A stretch of DNA of 64,000 nucleotides from LMUY01 sp965199095. Lineage in GTDB: Bacteria; Pseudomonadota; Alphaproteobacteria; Acetobacterales; Acetobacteraceae. This document shows positions 26,520 through 34,365 of this stretch, in pieces. Both the position numbers and the translations under genes were made by a program. The notes beneath the pieces are model-generated. The model worked only from the letters and a program-made list of their open reading frames with translations. It did no database searches and was not told the DNA's origin. How positions within the stretch are numbered: the first letter of the stretch is position 1; the number at the start of each line of letters is the position of its first letter. Location: assembly GCA_965199095.1 (NCBI GenBank), contig CBDAQM010000003.1, positions 62,001 through 126,000 of the forward strand, in the 5' to 3' direction.

Positions 26520-26975
26520 ATGTCCGACCCGTTCGACCTCGCCCGCTTCGTCAAAGCGCAGGATCCCGTGATCGCCCGCGTGCAGGACGAGTTGCGGGCC
26601 GGGCAGAAGCGGAGCCACTGGATGTGGTTCGTGTTTCCGCAACTGGCCGGCCTCGGGCACAGCGCGATGGCGCAGCGCTATGCCATCGCATCGCGCGAGG
26701 AGGCGGAGGCGTATCTGGCACACCCGGTCCTCGGCCCTCGCCTGCTCGCGTGCACCACGCTGGTGAACGGGGTGGCCGGCCGCTCCGTTCACCAGATCTT
26801 TGGCAGCCCGGACGACCTGAAGTTCCACTCGTCGATGACGCTCTTCGCCACCGTCACGCCGGGCGCCTCGGTCTTCCAGGATGCGCTGGACCGCTGCTTC
26901 GGCGGCCTGGCCGATGCCGCGACGCGCAACGGCCTGGCGCGCTTGGCGGCGGCGGCCGGGCCGGGGCTGCCATAG
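26520..26975 (+). CDS. DUF1810 family protein
   Basis: A 151-residue soluble protein matching DUF1810, with MSDPFDLARFVKAQDPVIARV near the N terminus, RSHWMWFVFPQLAGLG and a SREEAEAYLAHPVLGPRL stretch. The family is widespread; no activity is established to my knowledge. The ATG at 26520 matches the conserved N terminus, better than one 13 codons upstream. Confidence 0.88.
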   Translation: MSDPFDLARFVKAQDPVIARVQDELRAGQKRSHWMWFVFPQLAGLGHSAMAQRYAIASREEAEAYLAHPVLGPRLLACTTLVNGVAGRSVHQIFGSPDDLKFHSSMTLFATVTPGASVFQDALDRCFGGLADAATRNGLARLAAAAGPGLP

Positions 26976-27061
26976 CGGTCGGCTTGGTTGCGTGGCCATG
27001 AGTGAGGGGCTACCAACCGCGACGCTGAAGGGGCTGCATCGAGATTGGGACGGAGTTGAAG

Positions 27062-27874
27062 GTGAGTGCCACGCTCCCTGGGCCGCCGCGCCGCTGGCAG
27101 GTGGCGGCGCTGGACCTGCGCGACGGGCTGTCGATGTATCGCCTGCCGCTCACCCTGGGCTGGCTGGACATCAAGCTGCGCTATCGCGGTTCGTGGCTGG
27201 GTCCGTTCTGGCTGACCATCTCGACCGGGATCATGATCCTTTCGATGGGCGTGCTTTATGCCGAGCTGTTCCATTTGGACGTCCGGCACTACCTGCCCTA
27301 TCTCGGCCTGTCGCTGATCCTGTGGAACGCGCTGAGTTCCATGACGATCGAGGCCTGTGCCTGCTTCACCACGGCCGAAGGGACCATCCGCTCCCTACGC
27401 ATGCCGTTCACGATCCACGCGCTGCGCACGCTGGTGCGCAACGTGCTGGTGTCGGCGCACAACGCCGTGGTGATCGTGCTGGTGTTCCTGTATTTCGACC
27501 AGTGGCCGGACCAGCATGCGCTGATCGCGCTGGCGGGCTTGGCGGTGTGGCTGCTGGACGGCATCGCCGCCTGCCTGCTGCTGGGCAGCTTCTGCGCCCG
27601 CTTCCGCGACGTGCAGCCGATCGTGGGCAGCATCATGCAGGTGGCGTTCTTCATCACGCCGATCATCTGGCAGCCGGAGACGCTGGGCCCGCGGATCGTC
27701 TACCTGGTGGCCAACCCGTTCTATCCCTTGCTCGCGATCGTGCGCGACCCGCTGCTGAACCACGCGCCGGGCGGGCTGATCTGGACGACGGCGCTGGGCT
27801 GGAGCGGCCTGCTGTGGGTGGCGACCTGGGTGCTGTTCGTGCGGGTGCGGGGCCGGCTGGCGTTCTGGGTCTGA
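27062..27874 (+). CDS. ABC-2 type polysaccharide export permease (Wzm-like)
   Basis: An inner-membrane permease of about 270 residues with six helices, of the Wzm/KpsM type that exports lipid-linked or capsular polysaccharide. Recognisable segments are LGWLDIKLRYRGSWLGPFWLTIS and the late IMQVAFFITPIIWQPE. GGAG at 27052-27055 is 6 nt before GTG 27062, which favours that start over TTG 27056. The ATPase gene follows after 2 bp. No glycan assembly genes are adjacent. Confidence 0.86.
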   Translation: MSATLPGPPRRWQVAALDLRDGLSMYRLPLTLGWLDIKLRYRGSWLGPFWLTISTGIMILSMGVLYAELFHLDVRHYLPYLGLSLILWNALSSMTIEACACFTTAEGTIRSLRMPFTIHALRTLVRNVLVSAHNAVVIVLVFLYFDQWPDQHALIALAGLAVWLLDGIAACLLLGSFCARFRDVQPIVGSIMQVAFFITPIIWQPETLGPRIVYLVANPFYPLLAIVRDPLLNHAPGGLIWTTALGWSGLLWVATWVLFVRVRGRLAFWV

Positions 27875-27876
27875 GC

Positions 27877-28641
27877 ATGGGGTCTTCCATCCTTGTCGAC
27901 CGCCTCTCGCTGGACTTCCCGATCTATCACGGCGACGCGCGCAGCCTGAAGAAGCTCATGCTGTCGACGGCGTCCGGCCGGTTCGGGCAGGATACCCAGA
28001 AGCGGGTGGTGGTGCAGGCGCTGCGCGACATCAGCTTTTCCCTCGCGCCCGGCGACAAGCTGGCGCTGGTGGGCAGCAACGGCGCCGGCAAGACGACGCT
28101 GCTGCGCTGCCTGGCCGGGATCTACGAACCCAATGTCGGCCGGGTGAGCACGCGGGGGCGGCTCAGCGCGTTGCTGGACGTGAGCCTGGGGATGAACCCG
28201 GACATGACGGGGCGGGAGAACATCCTGCTGCGCGGCCGCTACCTGGGCATCGACCGCGCCGCGATCACCCGCATGCAGGACGACGTGGCGAGCTTTACCG
28301 AGCTGGGCGAGTTCCTGGAGCTGCCGGTCAAGCTCTACAGCTCCGGCATGTCGCTGCGCCTGGCCTTCGCGATGGCGACGTCGTCGCGCCCGGACATCCT
28401 GCTGATGGATGAGTGGCTGCTGGCGGGCGACGCCAAGTTCGTCGAAAAGGCGCATGCCCGCATCGAGGCGTTCGTGAGCGGCGCCGACATCGTGGTGATG
28501 TCCACCCACAACGACAGCATCGTGCGCCAATGGGCCACCCGCGTGCTGTACCTGGACCAGGGCCGCATCGTCCGCGACGGACCCGCCAACGAGGTGCTCG
28601 ACGAATACCTCAGCAAAACCACCGAGGCGGAAGCCGTTTAA
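27877..28641 (+). CDS. ABC transporter ATPase for polysaccharide export (Wzt/KpsT-like)
   Basis: A 254-residue ATPase with Walker A GSNGAGKT, signature YSSGMSLRLAFA and Walker B DILLMDEWL, followed by the switch histidine in MSTHND. The length lacks the carbohydrate-binding C-terminal domain of long Wzt proteins, so it is of the short KpsT/TagH type. It pairs with the permease immediately upstream. The ATG at 27877 follows the permease stop directly; the very long upstream frame is spurious. Confidence 0.9.
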   Translation: MGSSILVDRLSLDFPIYHGDARSLKKLMLSTASGRFGQDTQKRVVVQALRDISFSLAPGDKLALVGSNGAGKTTLLRCLAGIYEPNVGRVSTRGRLSALLDVSLGMNPDMTGRENILLRGRYLGIDRAAITRMQDDVASFTELGEFLELPVKLYSSGMSLRLAFAMATSSRPDILLMDEWLLAGDAKFVEKAHARIEAFVSGADIVVMSTHNDSIVRQWATRVLYLDQGRIVRDGPANEVLDEYLSKTTEAEAV

Positions 28642-28958
28642 CGCTCCCGTCGCAGCCAGCAACGCGCCGCAGAAGATCACCGACCCCGAACCAACTCAAC
28701 AGCCTGGTGGATCACGGCTTGACGATCGAGGGGCTCGCCAAGGCGCGGACGGAACGGGTCGGGACGAGCACACCTGATGGCGAGGCAGAGGCCGCCATGC
28801 GCGCGCCGTTCTCGGCTCGTGTTTCGCGGACTGCCAGCGCCCGCGCAATCGCCTCAACCGGCCGTGGCGTGAACGGCACGACACTCAATCTTGCCTCCAC
28901 GGCGTCGATTGATATACAATCTGGTCTTGCACCAAACGTTGGACGATATGCAGTCTGG
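28642..28958. other. Gap of about 317 bp before the BrnTA pair
   Basis: I see no supported gene here. A minus-strand frame at 28712-28900 (62 codons) has no recognisable product. The last 70 bp hold the brnTA promoter (listed separately). The shift in base composition towards AT just before brnT is consistent with acquired DNA. Confidence 0.4.
28891..28918 (+). promoter_or_regulatory. Probable sigma-70 promoter of brnTA
   Basis: TTGCCT (28891-28896) and TATACA (28913-28918) are 16 bp apart, about 40 bp before the brnT ATG. The AT-rich -10 stands out from GC-rich surroundings. The BrnTA pair is usually repressed by its own complex at such a promoter; no operator was resolved. Confidence 0.5.
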
Positions 28959-29228
28959 ATGCGCTACACATTCGATCCCAACAAGGCCGCATCGAACTTC
29001 GTCAAGCACAGCGTGGCCTTCGACGTAGTCGAAGGGTTCGAATGGGAGACGGCGCTGGTGCGAGCGACGCTGAATCACGACACTTCCGAGCCAAGGCTCT
29101 TTGCGCTCGGTCTGGTCGGCGAACAGCTCTACGCCGTAGCCTATTCCATTGAGACGGCGAGTGTGCGGATCATCAGCATGCGCCGGGCAAACAACCGGGA
29201 GATCAAGCGATATGAAGCCGGCAATTAG
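28959..29228 (+). CDS. brnT: BrnT-family toxin
   Basis: An 89-residue RelE-fold ribonuclease toxin of the BrnT family. The start MRYTFDPNKAASNFVKHSVAFDVVEGFEW follows the family pattern (D-x-x-K-x-x-x-N-x-x-K-H). The middle, LFALGLVGEQLYAVAYSIE, and the C-terminal RIISMRRANNREIKRYE carry the catalytic basic residues. It overlaps brnA by 17 bp, as is normal for this system. Confidence 0.9.
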   Translation: MRYTFDPNKAASNFVKHSVAFDVVEGFEWETALVRATLNHDTSEPRLFALGLVGEQLYAVAYSIETASVRIISMRRANNREIKRYEAGN

Positions 29229-29517
29229 GCGGAACACCCCAGAGGAAGACGCCGCGATCCAGCGCGGCATCGCCGAGGACCCGGACATTCCAGAATGGAG
29301 CGACGCTGATTTTGCTGCGGCCAAGCCAGCGGCCGAGATGATCCCGCCCGAGGTGTATGCGTCACTGATCCGGCGTCGTGGTCCGCAGAAGGCGCCGAAG
29401 AAGGAATTGGTGGCAATCCGCCTGGACCGCGACGTGGCGGAGCACCTGCGTGGCACAGGGCGCGGCTGGCAGGGGCGGCTGAACGAGACGCTGCGCAAAC
29501 TCGTTCTCGGCGGATAG
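29212..29517 (+). CDS. brnA: BrnA-family antitoxin
   Basis: A 101-residue ribbon-helix-helix antitoxin that neutralises BrnT and represses the operon. The acidic N-terminal half (NTPEEDAAIQRGIAEDPDIPEWSD) is followed by the RHH part LVAIRLDRDVAEHLRGTGRGWQGRLNETLRKLV. Start ATG 29212 lies inside the toxin gene's end. The length fits the family. Confidence 0.9.
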   Translation: MKPAIRRNTPEEDAAIQRGIAEDPDIPEWSDADFAAAKPAAEMIPPEVYASLIRRRGPQKAPKKELVAIRLDRDVAEHLRGTGRGWQGRLNETLRKLVLGG

Positions 29518-29630
29518 CTCACCCGTTTCGTGCAGATCCTTGAGCGCGGGGCTTGGCAGCGCACCAGCGAGCCAATCATGGTCAGCCGCGACGGTGTCCT
29601 AAACGAAGGCCAGTCTTTGTTATATAGCGC
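29518..29630. other. Gap between brnA and rpsI
   Basis: 113 bp between convergent genes. A weak inverted repeat (AACGAAG with CTTTGTT) may act as a terminator for rpsI on the minus strand; nothing else is seen. Confidence 0.3.
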
Positions 29631-30140
29631 TCACCGCTTGGAGAACTGGTAGGACCGGCGCGCCTTGGCCTTGCCGTACTTCTTCCGCTCGACCACGCGG
29701 CTGTCGCGGGTCAGGAAGCCGGCGAGTTTCAGGATGCCGCGCAGATCAGGCTCGTAATAAGTCAGCGCCCGGCTGATCCCGTGGCGCAACGCGCCCGCCT
29801 GCCCGGACAGGCCGCCACCGTTCACCGTGCAGAACACGTCAAACTGGTTGTAGCGGTCGGCGATCAGGAAGGGCTGGGTGATCAGCATGCGCAGCACGGG
29901 CCGGGCGAAATACGCCGTCACCGTCTTGCCGTTGACGTTGATGTCGCCCTTGCCGGGCTTGATCCAGACCCGGGCAATCGCGTTCTTGCGGCGGCCGGTG
30001 GCGTAGGACCGGCCGAGCGCGTCCCGCTTCGGCTCGACCCGGATTGCGGCCATCGGCGCCGATGTCGGCACCGCGCCGGTCACGGCGAAATCCTTGAGGT
30101 CGGCGAGCGTGCCCGTCCGCGTGTCAGTGGTGTCGGACAT
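29631..30140 (-). CDS. rpsI: 30S ribosomal protein S9
   Basis: S9 contacts the P-site tRNA through its C-terminal tail. The 169-residue protein has an alphaproteobacterial N-terminal extension of about 40 residues, then YATGRRKNAIARVWIKPG, INVNGKT, the central GGGLSGQAGALRHGISRAL and the C-terminal ERKKYGKAKARRSYQFSKR ending in the basic SKR. Its ATG overlaps the rplM stop by one base (TGATG), so the two are co-translated. Confidence 0.97.
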   Translation of the reverse strand: MSDTTDTRTGTLADLKDFAVTGAVPTSAPMAAIRVEPKRDALGRSYATGRRKNAIARVWIKPGKGDINVNGKTVTAYFARPVLRMLITQPFLIADRYNQFDVFCTVNGGGLSGQAGALRHGISRALTYYEPDLRGILKLAGFLTRDSRVVERKKYGKAKARRSYQFSKR

Positions 30141-30604
30141 CAGAGCCTCGTGTTCTTGCGGTTGAGTGCGGCCACGTCCAGCTTCTGCGGCTGCTGGCCT
30201 TCATGCTTGTGCTCGGGACCGGCGTAGACGAACAGGTGCTTCATCTGCGCGCGCTGCAATGGGCCGCGGGTGATCATCCGCTCCACCGCCTTCTCGATCA
30301 CGCGCTCCGGATGCCGCCCGGTCAGGATTTGCCGCACGGAGCGGCCCTTGATGCCGCCGGGGAAACCGGTGTGGTAGTAGAACACCGACTGATCCGCCTT
30401 GTTGCCGGTCACCCGCACCTTGTCGGCATTCACCACGACGATGTTGTCGCCGCAATCGACATGCGGGGTGAATTGCGGCTTGTGCTTGCCGCGCAGCCGC
30501 TGCGCGATGATCGACGCCAGCCGGCCCAGCACCAAACCATCCGCGTCGATCAGCGTCCAGTTCTTGGTGACGTCTGCAGGCCGCAGCGAGAGGGTCGTCT
30601 TCAT
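30140..30604 (-). CDS. rplM: 50S ribosomal protein L13
   Basis: L13 is an early assembly protein of the large subunit. The 154-residue protein carries WTLIDADGLVLGRLAS, the GDNIVVVNADKVRVTG strand, YYHTGFPGGIKGRS and the ERMITRGPLQRAQMKHLFVYAGPEHKH region. The ATG at 30604 is preceded by a good promoter. The upstream reading to 31000 is antisense to the SDR gene and rejected. Confidence 0.97.
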   Translation of the reverse strand: MKTTLSLRPADVTKNWTLIDADGLVLGRLASIIAQRLRGKHKPQFTPHVDCGDNIVVVNADKVRVTGNKADQSVFYYHTGFPGGIKGRSVRQILTGRHPERVIEKAVERMITRGPLQRAQMKHLFVYAGPEHKHEGQQPQKLDVAALNRKNTRL

Positions 30605-30634
30605 CGGTCGAGTTCCGTCAGCATCAGGGCACGC

Positions 30635-30663
30635 TGTATCGGCGCGGATGCGGAGGGAGTCAA
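30635..30663 (-). promoter_or_regulatory. Promoter of rplM-rpsI
   Basis: On the minus strand TTGACT (30663-30658) is separated by 17 bp from GATACA (30640-30635), about 30 bp upstream of the rplM ATG. It is one of the best sigma-70 matches in the window, as expected for ribosomal protein genes. Confidence 0.7.
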
Positions 30664-30674
30664 GGGATTGCCTA

Positions 30675-30694
30675 TGTGGTATGATATTACCACA
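30675..30694. promoter_or_regulatory. Palindrome TGTGGTA-N6-TACCACA between divergent genes
   Basis: A perfect 7-bp inverted repeat with a 6-bp AT-rich centre lies 12 bp upstream of the rplM -35 and about 40 bp before the divergent SDR gene. Its symmetry suits a dimeric regulator. The regulator is unknown. Confidence 0.5.
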
Positions 30695-30733
30695 GGGTTT
30701 TCGGCGTTGCGGGCGGCCGTATGATGCGGCCGC

Positions 30734-31603
30734 ATGAGGATCCATATCATCGGTGCGTCGGGGCGGTCCGGCGTGGCGCTTTGCCGCTCCCTGGCGGCCG
30801 ACGGCGTCGCGTACGTCCCGGTCGTGCGCAACCCCGCGAAGTGGCGGGCGGCGGGGCTGGCGGCAGAACCGGCCACCGCCGACCTGCGCCATCGCCGGGC
30901 GTTGCGCCGCGCGTTGAAGGACGCGGATGTCGTGGTGTCGTGCGCCCATGCCCGGTACACACCCGTCATCCTGGACGCGGCGCCCGATACGGTGCGGCAC
31001 TTCGTGCTACTCGGCAGCACCCGGAAGTTCACCCGCTGGCCGGACGACCACGCAAGCGGCGTGTTGGCCGGGGAGGCGGCGTTCCGCGCGTCCTCCCGCG
31101 TTGGGGTGATGCTGCACCCGACGATGATCTATGGCGCGGAGGGCGAGGATAACGTGCAGCGCCTCGCCCGCATGCTGCAACGGCTTCCCGTCGTGCCGCT
31201 CCCGGCTGGCGGCCGCGCCCTGGTGCGGCCGATCCACCAGGACGACGTCACGCGCTGCCTGCGCGCGGCGATCGACGCGGCGTGGTACCGGCCGGAAACC
31301 ATGGTCCTGGCGGGGGCGGACCGGGTCAGCTACGCGGAGTTCGTGCGTGCGGTGGCGCGCGCCGCCGGGCTGCCGCCGCCGCGCATCGTGACGCTGCCGG
31401 CCCGGCTGCTGCGGCTGGCCGCGCCGCTGACGCGGCTGGTGCCCGGCATCCCCACGATCCGCCGCGCGGAAGTGCAACGCCTGCTGGAAGACAAGAGTTG
31501 GGGGATCGACCCGATGCGGCGCCAGCTCGGCATCGTGCCCGCCGGCCTGGCAGAGGGCCTCGCCCGCACCTTTGCAGGTCATCCGGCGGGCGTTAAGGCC
31601 TAG
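30734..31603 (+). CDS. NAD(P)-binding SDR-like protein (NmrA/NDUFA9-type)
   Basis: A 289-residue atypical short-chain dehydrogenase fold with the nucleotide motif HIIGASGRSGVAL near the N terminus and LLGSTRKFTRWPDDHASG. The later MLHPTMIYGAEGEDNVQRLARML places it with complex I NDUFA9-like and NmrA-like proteins, which bind NAD(P) but often lack dehydrogenase catalysis. No neighbouring complex I genes. An inverted repeat GCGGCCG-N7-CGGCCGC (30713-30733) abuts the ATG and could cover the ribosome-binding site. Its stop overlaps that of the convergent SUKH gene. Confidence 0.8.
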   Translation: MRIHIIGASGRSGVALCRSLAADGVAYVPVVRNPAKWRAAGLAAEPATADLRHRRALRRALKDADVVVSCAHARYTPVILDAAPDTVRHFVLLGSTRKFTRWPDDHASGVLAGEAAFRASSRVGVMLHPTMIYGAEGEDNVQRLARMLQRLPVVPLPAGGRALVRPIHQDDVTRCLRAAIDAAWYRPETMVLAGADRVSYAEFVRAVARAAGLPPPRIVTLPARLLRLAAPLTRLVPGIPTIRRAEVQRLLEDKSWGIDPMRRQLGIVPAGLAEGLARTFAGHPAGVKA

Positions 31604-32208
31604 CTAGCCGACCTGCAAGCCCAATATGCCACGTGGCTGAGCCGGACAACCTGCGGGACAGCTCCACGGCCGAGGCGCTGCAGAGCATCTGTGACCTCGA
31701 CCTCGGCGAACTTCAGGCCATCGAACCACCATGTGGGTTCGGCCGCGACTGACAAATCTCCACAGAGCAGAGGGGTCAGTTTTGCAGGCCGACAGGTGGT
31801 CAATTTTCGATGCCGATTGACAGTCGTCGCCTCATCCGGCTCATCGGAGCCTTCGGTATTGAACAGGAACACGTGTCCTGCCGTGTCCGGCGCGTCACTG
31901 ATGCAGAACAGTGCGCCACCCGGGTCGATGGCGAAGGGAACCAGCGTGTCCGGCAGAAAGCCAAGATCGACGCGAGCCTGCTTGAATGTCTCCTCGAACT
32001 CGCCGGCACCAGGGCGCATGGCAAGGAACTCGTGCAGTTCGAAGGCCTGACCGTCCGGCGCACGGAAGGCGGCGTTCTCCAATTGGCCGCCGTTGTACTC
32101 GGCGTAATGCTCCCGTAGCGCCTGCGGCAGGCTTTGGCCGATCTCGGCCTCCACCTCGTCGGTCAAGCCGGGCCCGGCGTCAACCACTTCGTTATCTTCG
32201 TAGGACAT
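31600..32208 (-). CDS. SMI1/KNR4 (SUKH) immunity-type protein with aberrant C terminus
   Basis: The first ~128 residues form a SUKH domain: LTDEVEAEIGQSLPQALREHYAEYNGG, FLPDTLVPFAIDPGGALFCIS and GHVFLFNTEGSDEPDEAT. SUKH proteins are immunity factors against polymorphic and contact-delivered toxins. From residue about 129 the frame reads through a sequence that resembles an IS21-family end (31774-31822), and the remaining 70 residues look non-native. The gene is probably disrupted at its 3' end, though the core could still fold. It is the last gene of the effector island; its own intergenic space (32209-32337) has no gene. Confidence 0.7.
   Translation of the reverse strand: MSYEDNEVVDAGPGLTDEVEAEIGQSLPQALREHYAEYNGGQLENAAFRAPDGQAFELHEFLAMRPGAGEFEETFKQARVDLGFLPDTLVPFAIDPGGALFCISDAPDTAGHVFLFNTEGSDEPDEATTVNRHRKLTTCRPAKLTPLLCGDLSVAAEPTWWFDGLKFAEVEVTDALQRLGRGAVPQVVRLSHVAYWACRSAS
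31774..31822 (-). mobile_element. Solitary end resembling an IS21-family element
   Basis: Two imperfect direct repeats with a 24-bp period (GGTCA-x-TTTT-x-GCCGA form) occur in tandem; on the minus strand the run begins TGTCAATCGGCATCG and continues AAAATTGACC. IS21-family elements have 5'-TG ends with such multiple repeats. No istA or istB gene is present, so this is at best a remnant. It sits inside the SUKH gene. Confidence 0.5.
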
Positions 32209-32337
32209 TCCCCAGCGCTCCTGGTAGAGGTCAAGCGGTCCGTTCCGGCTAATGTCGAGGGCCGGATGGGAATAGGATTATCCGATTAGGACGGGCTTGG
32301 ATGGGACAGGCTGCAGCATCGTATCGAGCGTCGTCGC

Positions 32338-33348
32338 CTAGGCTGTAGGCTGGGAAAAGCGGTGCACCCACTTGGCCGCCGCTTCGGGGGCACTCTGCGT
32401 ATTCGGCACGTAAAACAGGCCTTCCCGGCCGTAGCTGTCGAAGATCAGCGGGTCGACCAATTGCGCGACCTTGCGGTATGCGTCGGGAACGATGCGCAAA
32501 TTCACGTCGCCGAACTCTGGCTGCGGTCCTGCCTGCAGGATGATGCCTCCATCATACACGCGAATGGTGCAAGCAGGCTCGACGGCTGCCCTGACAGTGG
32601 AGAGGCCGCCCAGCATGCTGACGAAGCGGTCATGCAAGACGGTCAGCCAGTTCATGCCTTTGATCTTCGCGCGCTCGCTGCCGAACGCAAGTGAGACGTT
32701 GGTCGGGTCGACGTATTCCAGACCTGGCACCATTTGCAGCAACGGGAACAGCAACCGCCCATCCGACGCGATCGACTCGGTCCGCACGCCCGGGCCTGCC
32801 AGACCGAAGTCGGGTCGCATTATCGTGGCCCATTGCGTGACCAGGTCGATCATCGGCCGGAAATGGTCTTGCTTGGCCCAGCGGAACGGCGCGCTGGCTT
32901 CGATGAATGAATAACGCTCCATCTTGTACTTGTTCATGCCCAGCGTTGCAGCCTCATAGCTGCTGACATCGCCTTTTTTGAAGGCCAAGATGACCGGCGA
33001 AAAGGAGAGGTCAGGCATATCTGTCGGGGTCCGTGTTCTCGCATCCTCACTCAAGTCGGGAAGCTGGTGGTTTTTGATCTCGATTATGGACCGCTCCCCG
33101 CCAGCGACGTAATGCGTGATCTCGTCTCGGAAGATGCCGAAGTAGTAATCCATGGCCTTCGCGGCTCGCAGCCGGACGTCCAACGTGTGGCCATCGGGAT
33201 AGTACATCTCCGTCACCATGCACGCCCTGCCAGCGATCTTCCCACTCGTCGGCCGAGTCACTGGATAGTCATCCAGGATCTCGTAAGTCTCGCCACTGGC
33301 CTTGCGCTGTATCACATCGGCAAAGAGCTCGCTCAGTTCGTCCGTCAC
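32338..33348 (-). CDS. DUF3396 type VI immunity-family protein
   Basis: A 336-residue soluble protein. The C-terminal half matches DUF3396, which is found beside T6SS effectors as immunity protein: IKGMNWLTVLHDRFVSMLGG followed by GGIILQAGPQPEFGDVN. No signal peptide. It starts 18 bp after the nuclease stop, so it is probably the cognate immunity protein, protecting the cytoplasm from the nuclease. The gene is intact. Confidence 0.78.
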   Translation of the reverse strand: MTDELSELFADVIQRKASGETYEILDDYPVTRPTSGKIAGRACMVTEMYYPDGHTLDVRLRAAKAMDYYFGIFRDEITHYVAGGERSIIEIKNHQLPDLSEDARTRTPTDMPDLSFSPVILAFKKGDVSSYEAATLGMNKYKMERYSFIEASAPFRWAKQDHFRPMIDLVTQWATIMRPDFGLAGPGVRTESIASDGRLLFPLLQMVPGLEYVDPTNVSLAFGSERAKIKGMNWLTVLHDRFVSMLGGLSTVRAAVEPACTIRVYDGGIILQAGPQPEFGDVNLRIVPDAYRKVAQLVDPLIFDSYGREGLFYVPNTQSAPEAAAKWVHRFSQPTA

Positions 33349-33366
33349 GCCACACTCCTTTTGTAA

Positions 33367-33942
33367 TCAGGCCATGCCAGGTTCGAGTCCCCCAGGCATT
33401 GGTCCCATGTCTTCAACCGGAGCTCCCCTGAGTAGCAGTAACATGATGAGTCCCAGGACCGCGAGACCAAGGGCTTCCAGGAGGGTCTTCTTATTGCCCT
33501 CGTCATCTGAACAATGGTGGCAACGGTCCTCGACAATGAATTCGTCGAATGTCGCATGATTCTTGGCCGCGATCTCTCGGTAGTCGTCAAGCCGATCCGG
33601 GTCCTTCGAAGCCAAAGGTGTGTCTCCAGGGAATTTCAGATCGTATAGCGTCTCGATCTTCCCATTCTGCACGTAGGCCAGGTCCAATCGGCGCGAGTTC
33701 GGGCGGATGTAGTTCGATGTCGGCAGGTCCTGGTTTGGCGGGTTAGCGGTGATCATGCTCCACTTGTTGCTCCGGTCGAACGGAACCTCCCGCCACAGGC
33801 TCGGGTTCACCCCCCGCTTGGGGTAGCCGGCCTTGTAGAATGCGCTCGTCACCGCCTTGTTCACGCAGGTCTGATACTGCTCCCCGCTCGCGAGCTTTCC
33901 GCGCAGGGCGTTCAGGCACAGGCACGCGATCGCGCAGATCAC
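33367..33942 (-). CDS. VRR-NUC-like nuclease toxin half of a split type VI effector
   Basis: A 191-residue frame starting formally at GTG 33942. Its open frame extends upstream in +1 phase relative to the PAAR half (to about 33984), reading ATTSIDLKDANKDAVICAIA. The core SRRLDLAYVQNGKIETLYDLKFPGD resembles a PD-(D/E)xK nuclease of the VRR-NUC kind, with Asp and the D-x-K pair. Cysteine-containing CHHC and a C-terminal hydrophobic helix (ALGLAVLGLIMLLLL) follow. In family members this domain is fused to an N-terminal DUF4150 PAAR domain; here the fusion is interrupted near 33985. The toxin would act on DNA in a target cell. Confidence 0.72.
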   Translation of the reverse strand: MICAIACLCLNALRGKLASGEQYQTCVNKAVTSAFYKAGYPKRGVNPSLWREVPFDRSNKWSMITANPPNQDLPTSNYIRPNSRRLDLAYVQNGKIETLYDLKFPGDTPLASKDPDRLDDYREIAAKNHATFDEFIVEDRCHHCSDDEGNKKTLLEALGLAVLGLIMLLLLRGAPVEDMGPMPGGLEPGMA

Positions 33943-34363
33943 CGCGTCCTTGTTCGCGTCCTTGAGGTCGATGCTCGTGGTCGCCGCCGATCGAGACCGT
34001 GTTGCCTCGGTTGAGCAGCATCTTGTCCGTCTGGCGGCAGACTAGACGGCCCTGCATGAACACGTTCGGTGACCACGATAGCCACGTCGCGCGATCCATG
34101 TTCACGCCCGAGATCACGCCGCCGCCAACCCCCGGCTCGTCACCGATGGAGGTGGCGTATTCCGAGCCGAGAACCGAGATCATGTTGCCGCCGTCGGCGC
34201 TGACAGTCGTGGTCCCGTTCGCCAGGGTACTGGAAAAGGCGACGTTCGTGTAAGGCACCGGCTCCGATGGGCTTTTGCAAACGTCTGGCAGGGTCGATCG
34301 CACCCAGCCGCCAGAGCCTTTATGGCTGAGCGTCAGCTTGTTGATCTTGATGGTGACCGTCAT
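33743..34363 (-). pseudogene. PAAR-like (DUF4150) half of a split type VI effector
   Basis: From ATG 34363 the protein MTVTIKINKLTLSHKG leads into DUF4150: NVAFSSTLANGTTTVSADGG, EYATSIGDEPGVGGGVISG and the final QTDKMLLNRGNTVSIGG at about residues 110-125. DUF4150 proteins tip the VgrG spike of a type VI machine and carry a toxin. After GG the frame diverges (DHEHRPQG...), while the nuclease frame is +1. A single-base difference near 33985 would join them, so I treat the effector as frameshifted. Residues beyond about 126, down to 33743, are out-of-frame translation. Confidence 0.75.
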
Positions 34364-34365
34364 TC

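Noticed and set aside
28712..28900. A 62-codon minus-strand gene before brnT
   Set aside because: No recognisable product, low-complexity Ala/Arg/Ser content, and it overlaps the likely brnTA promoter.
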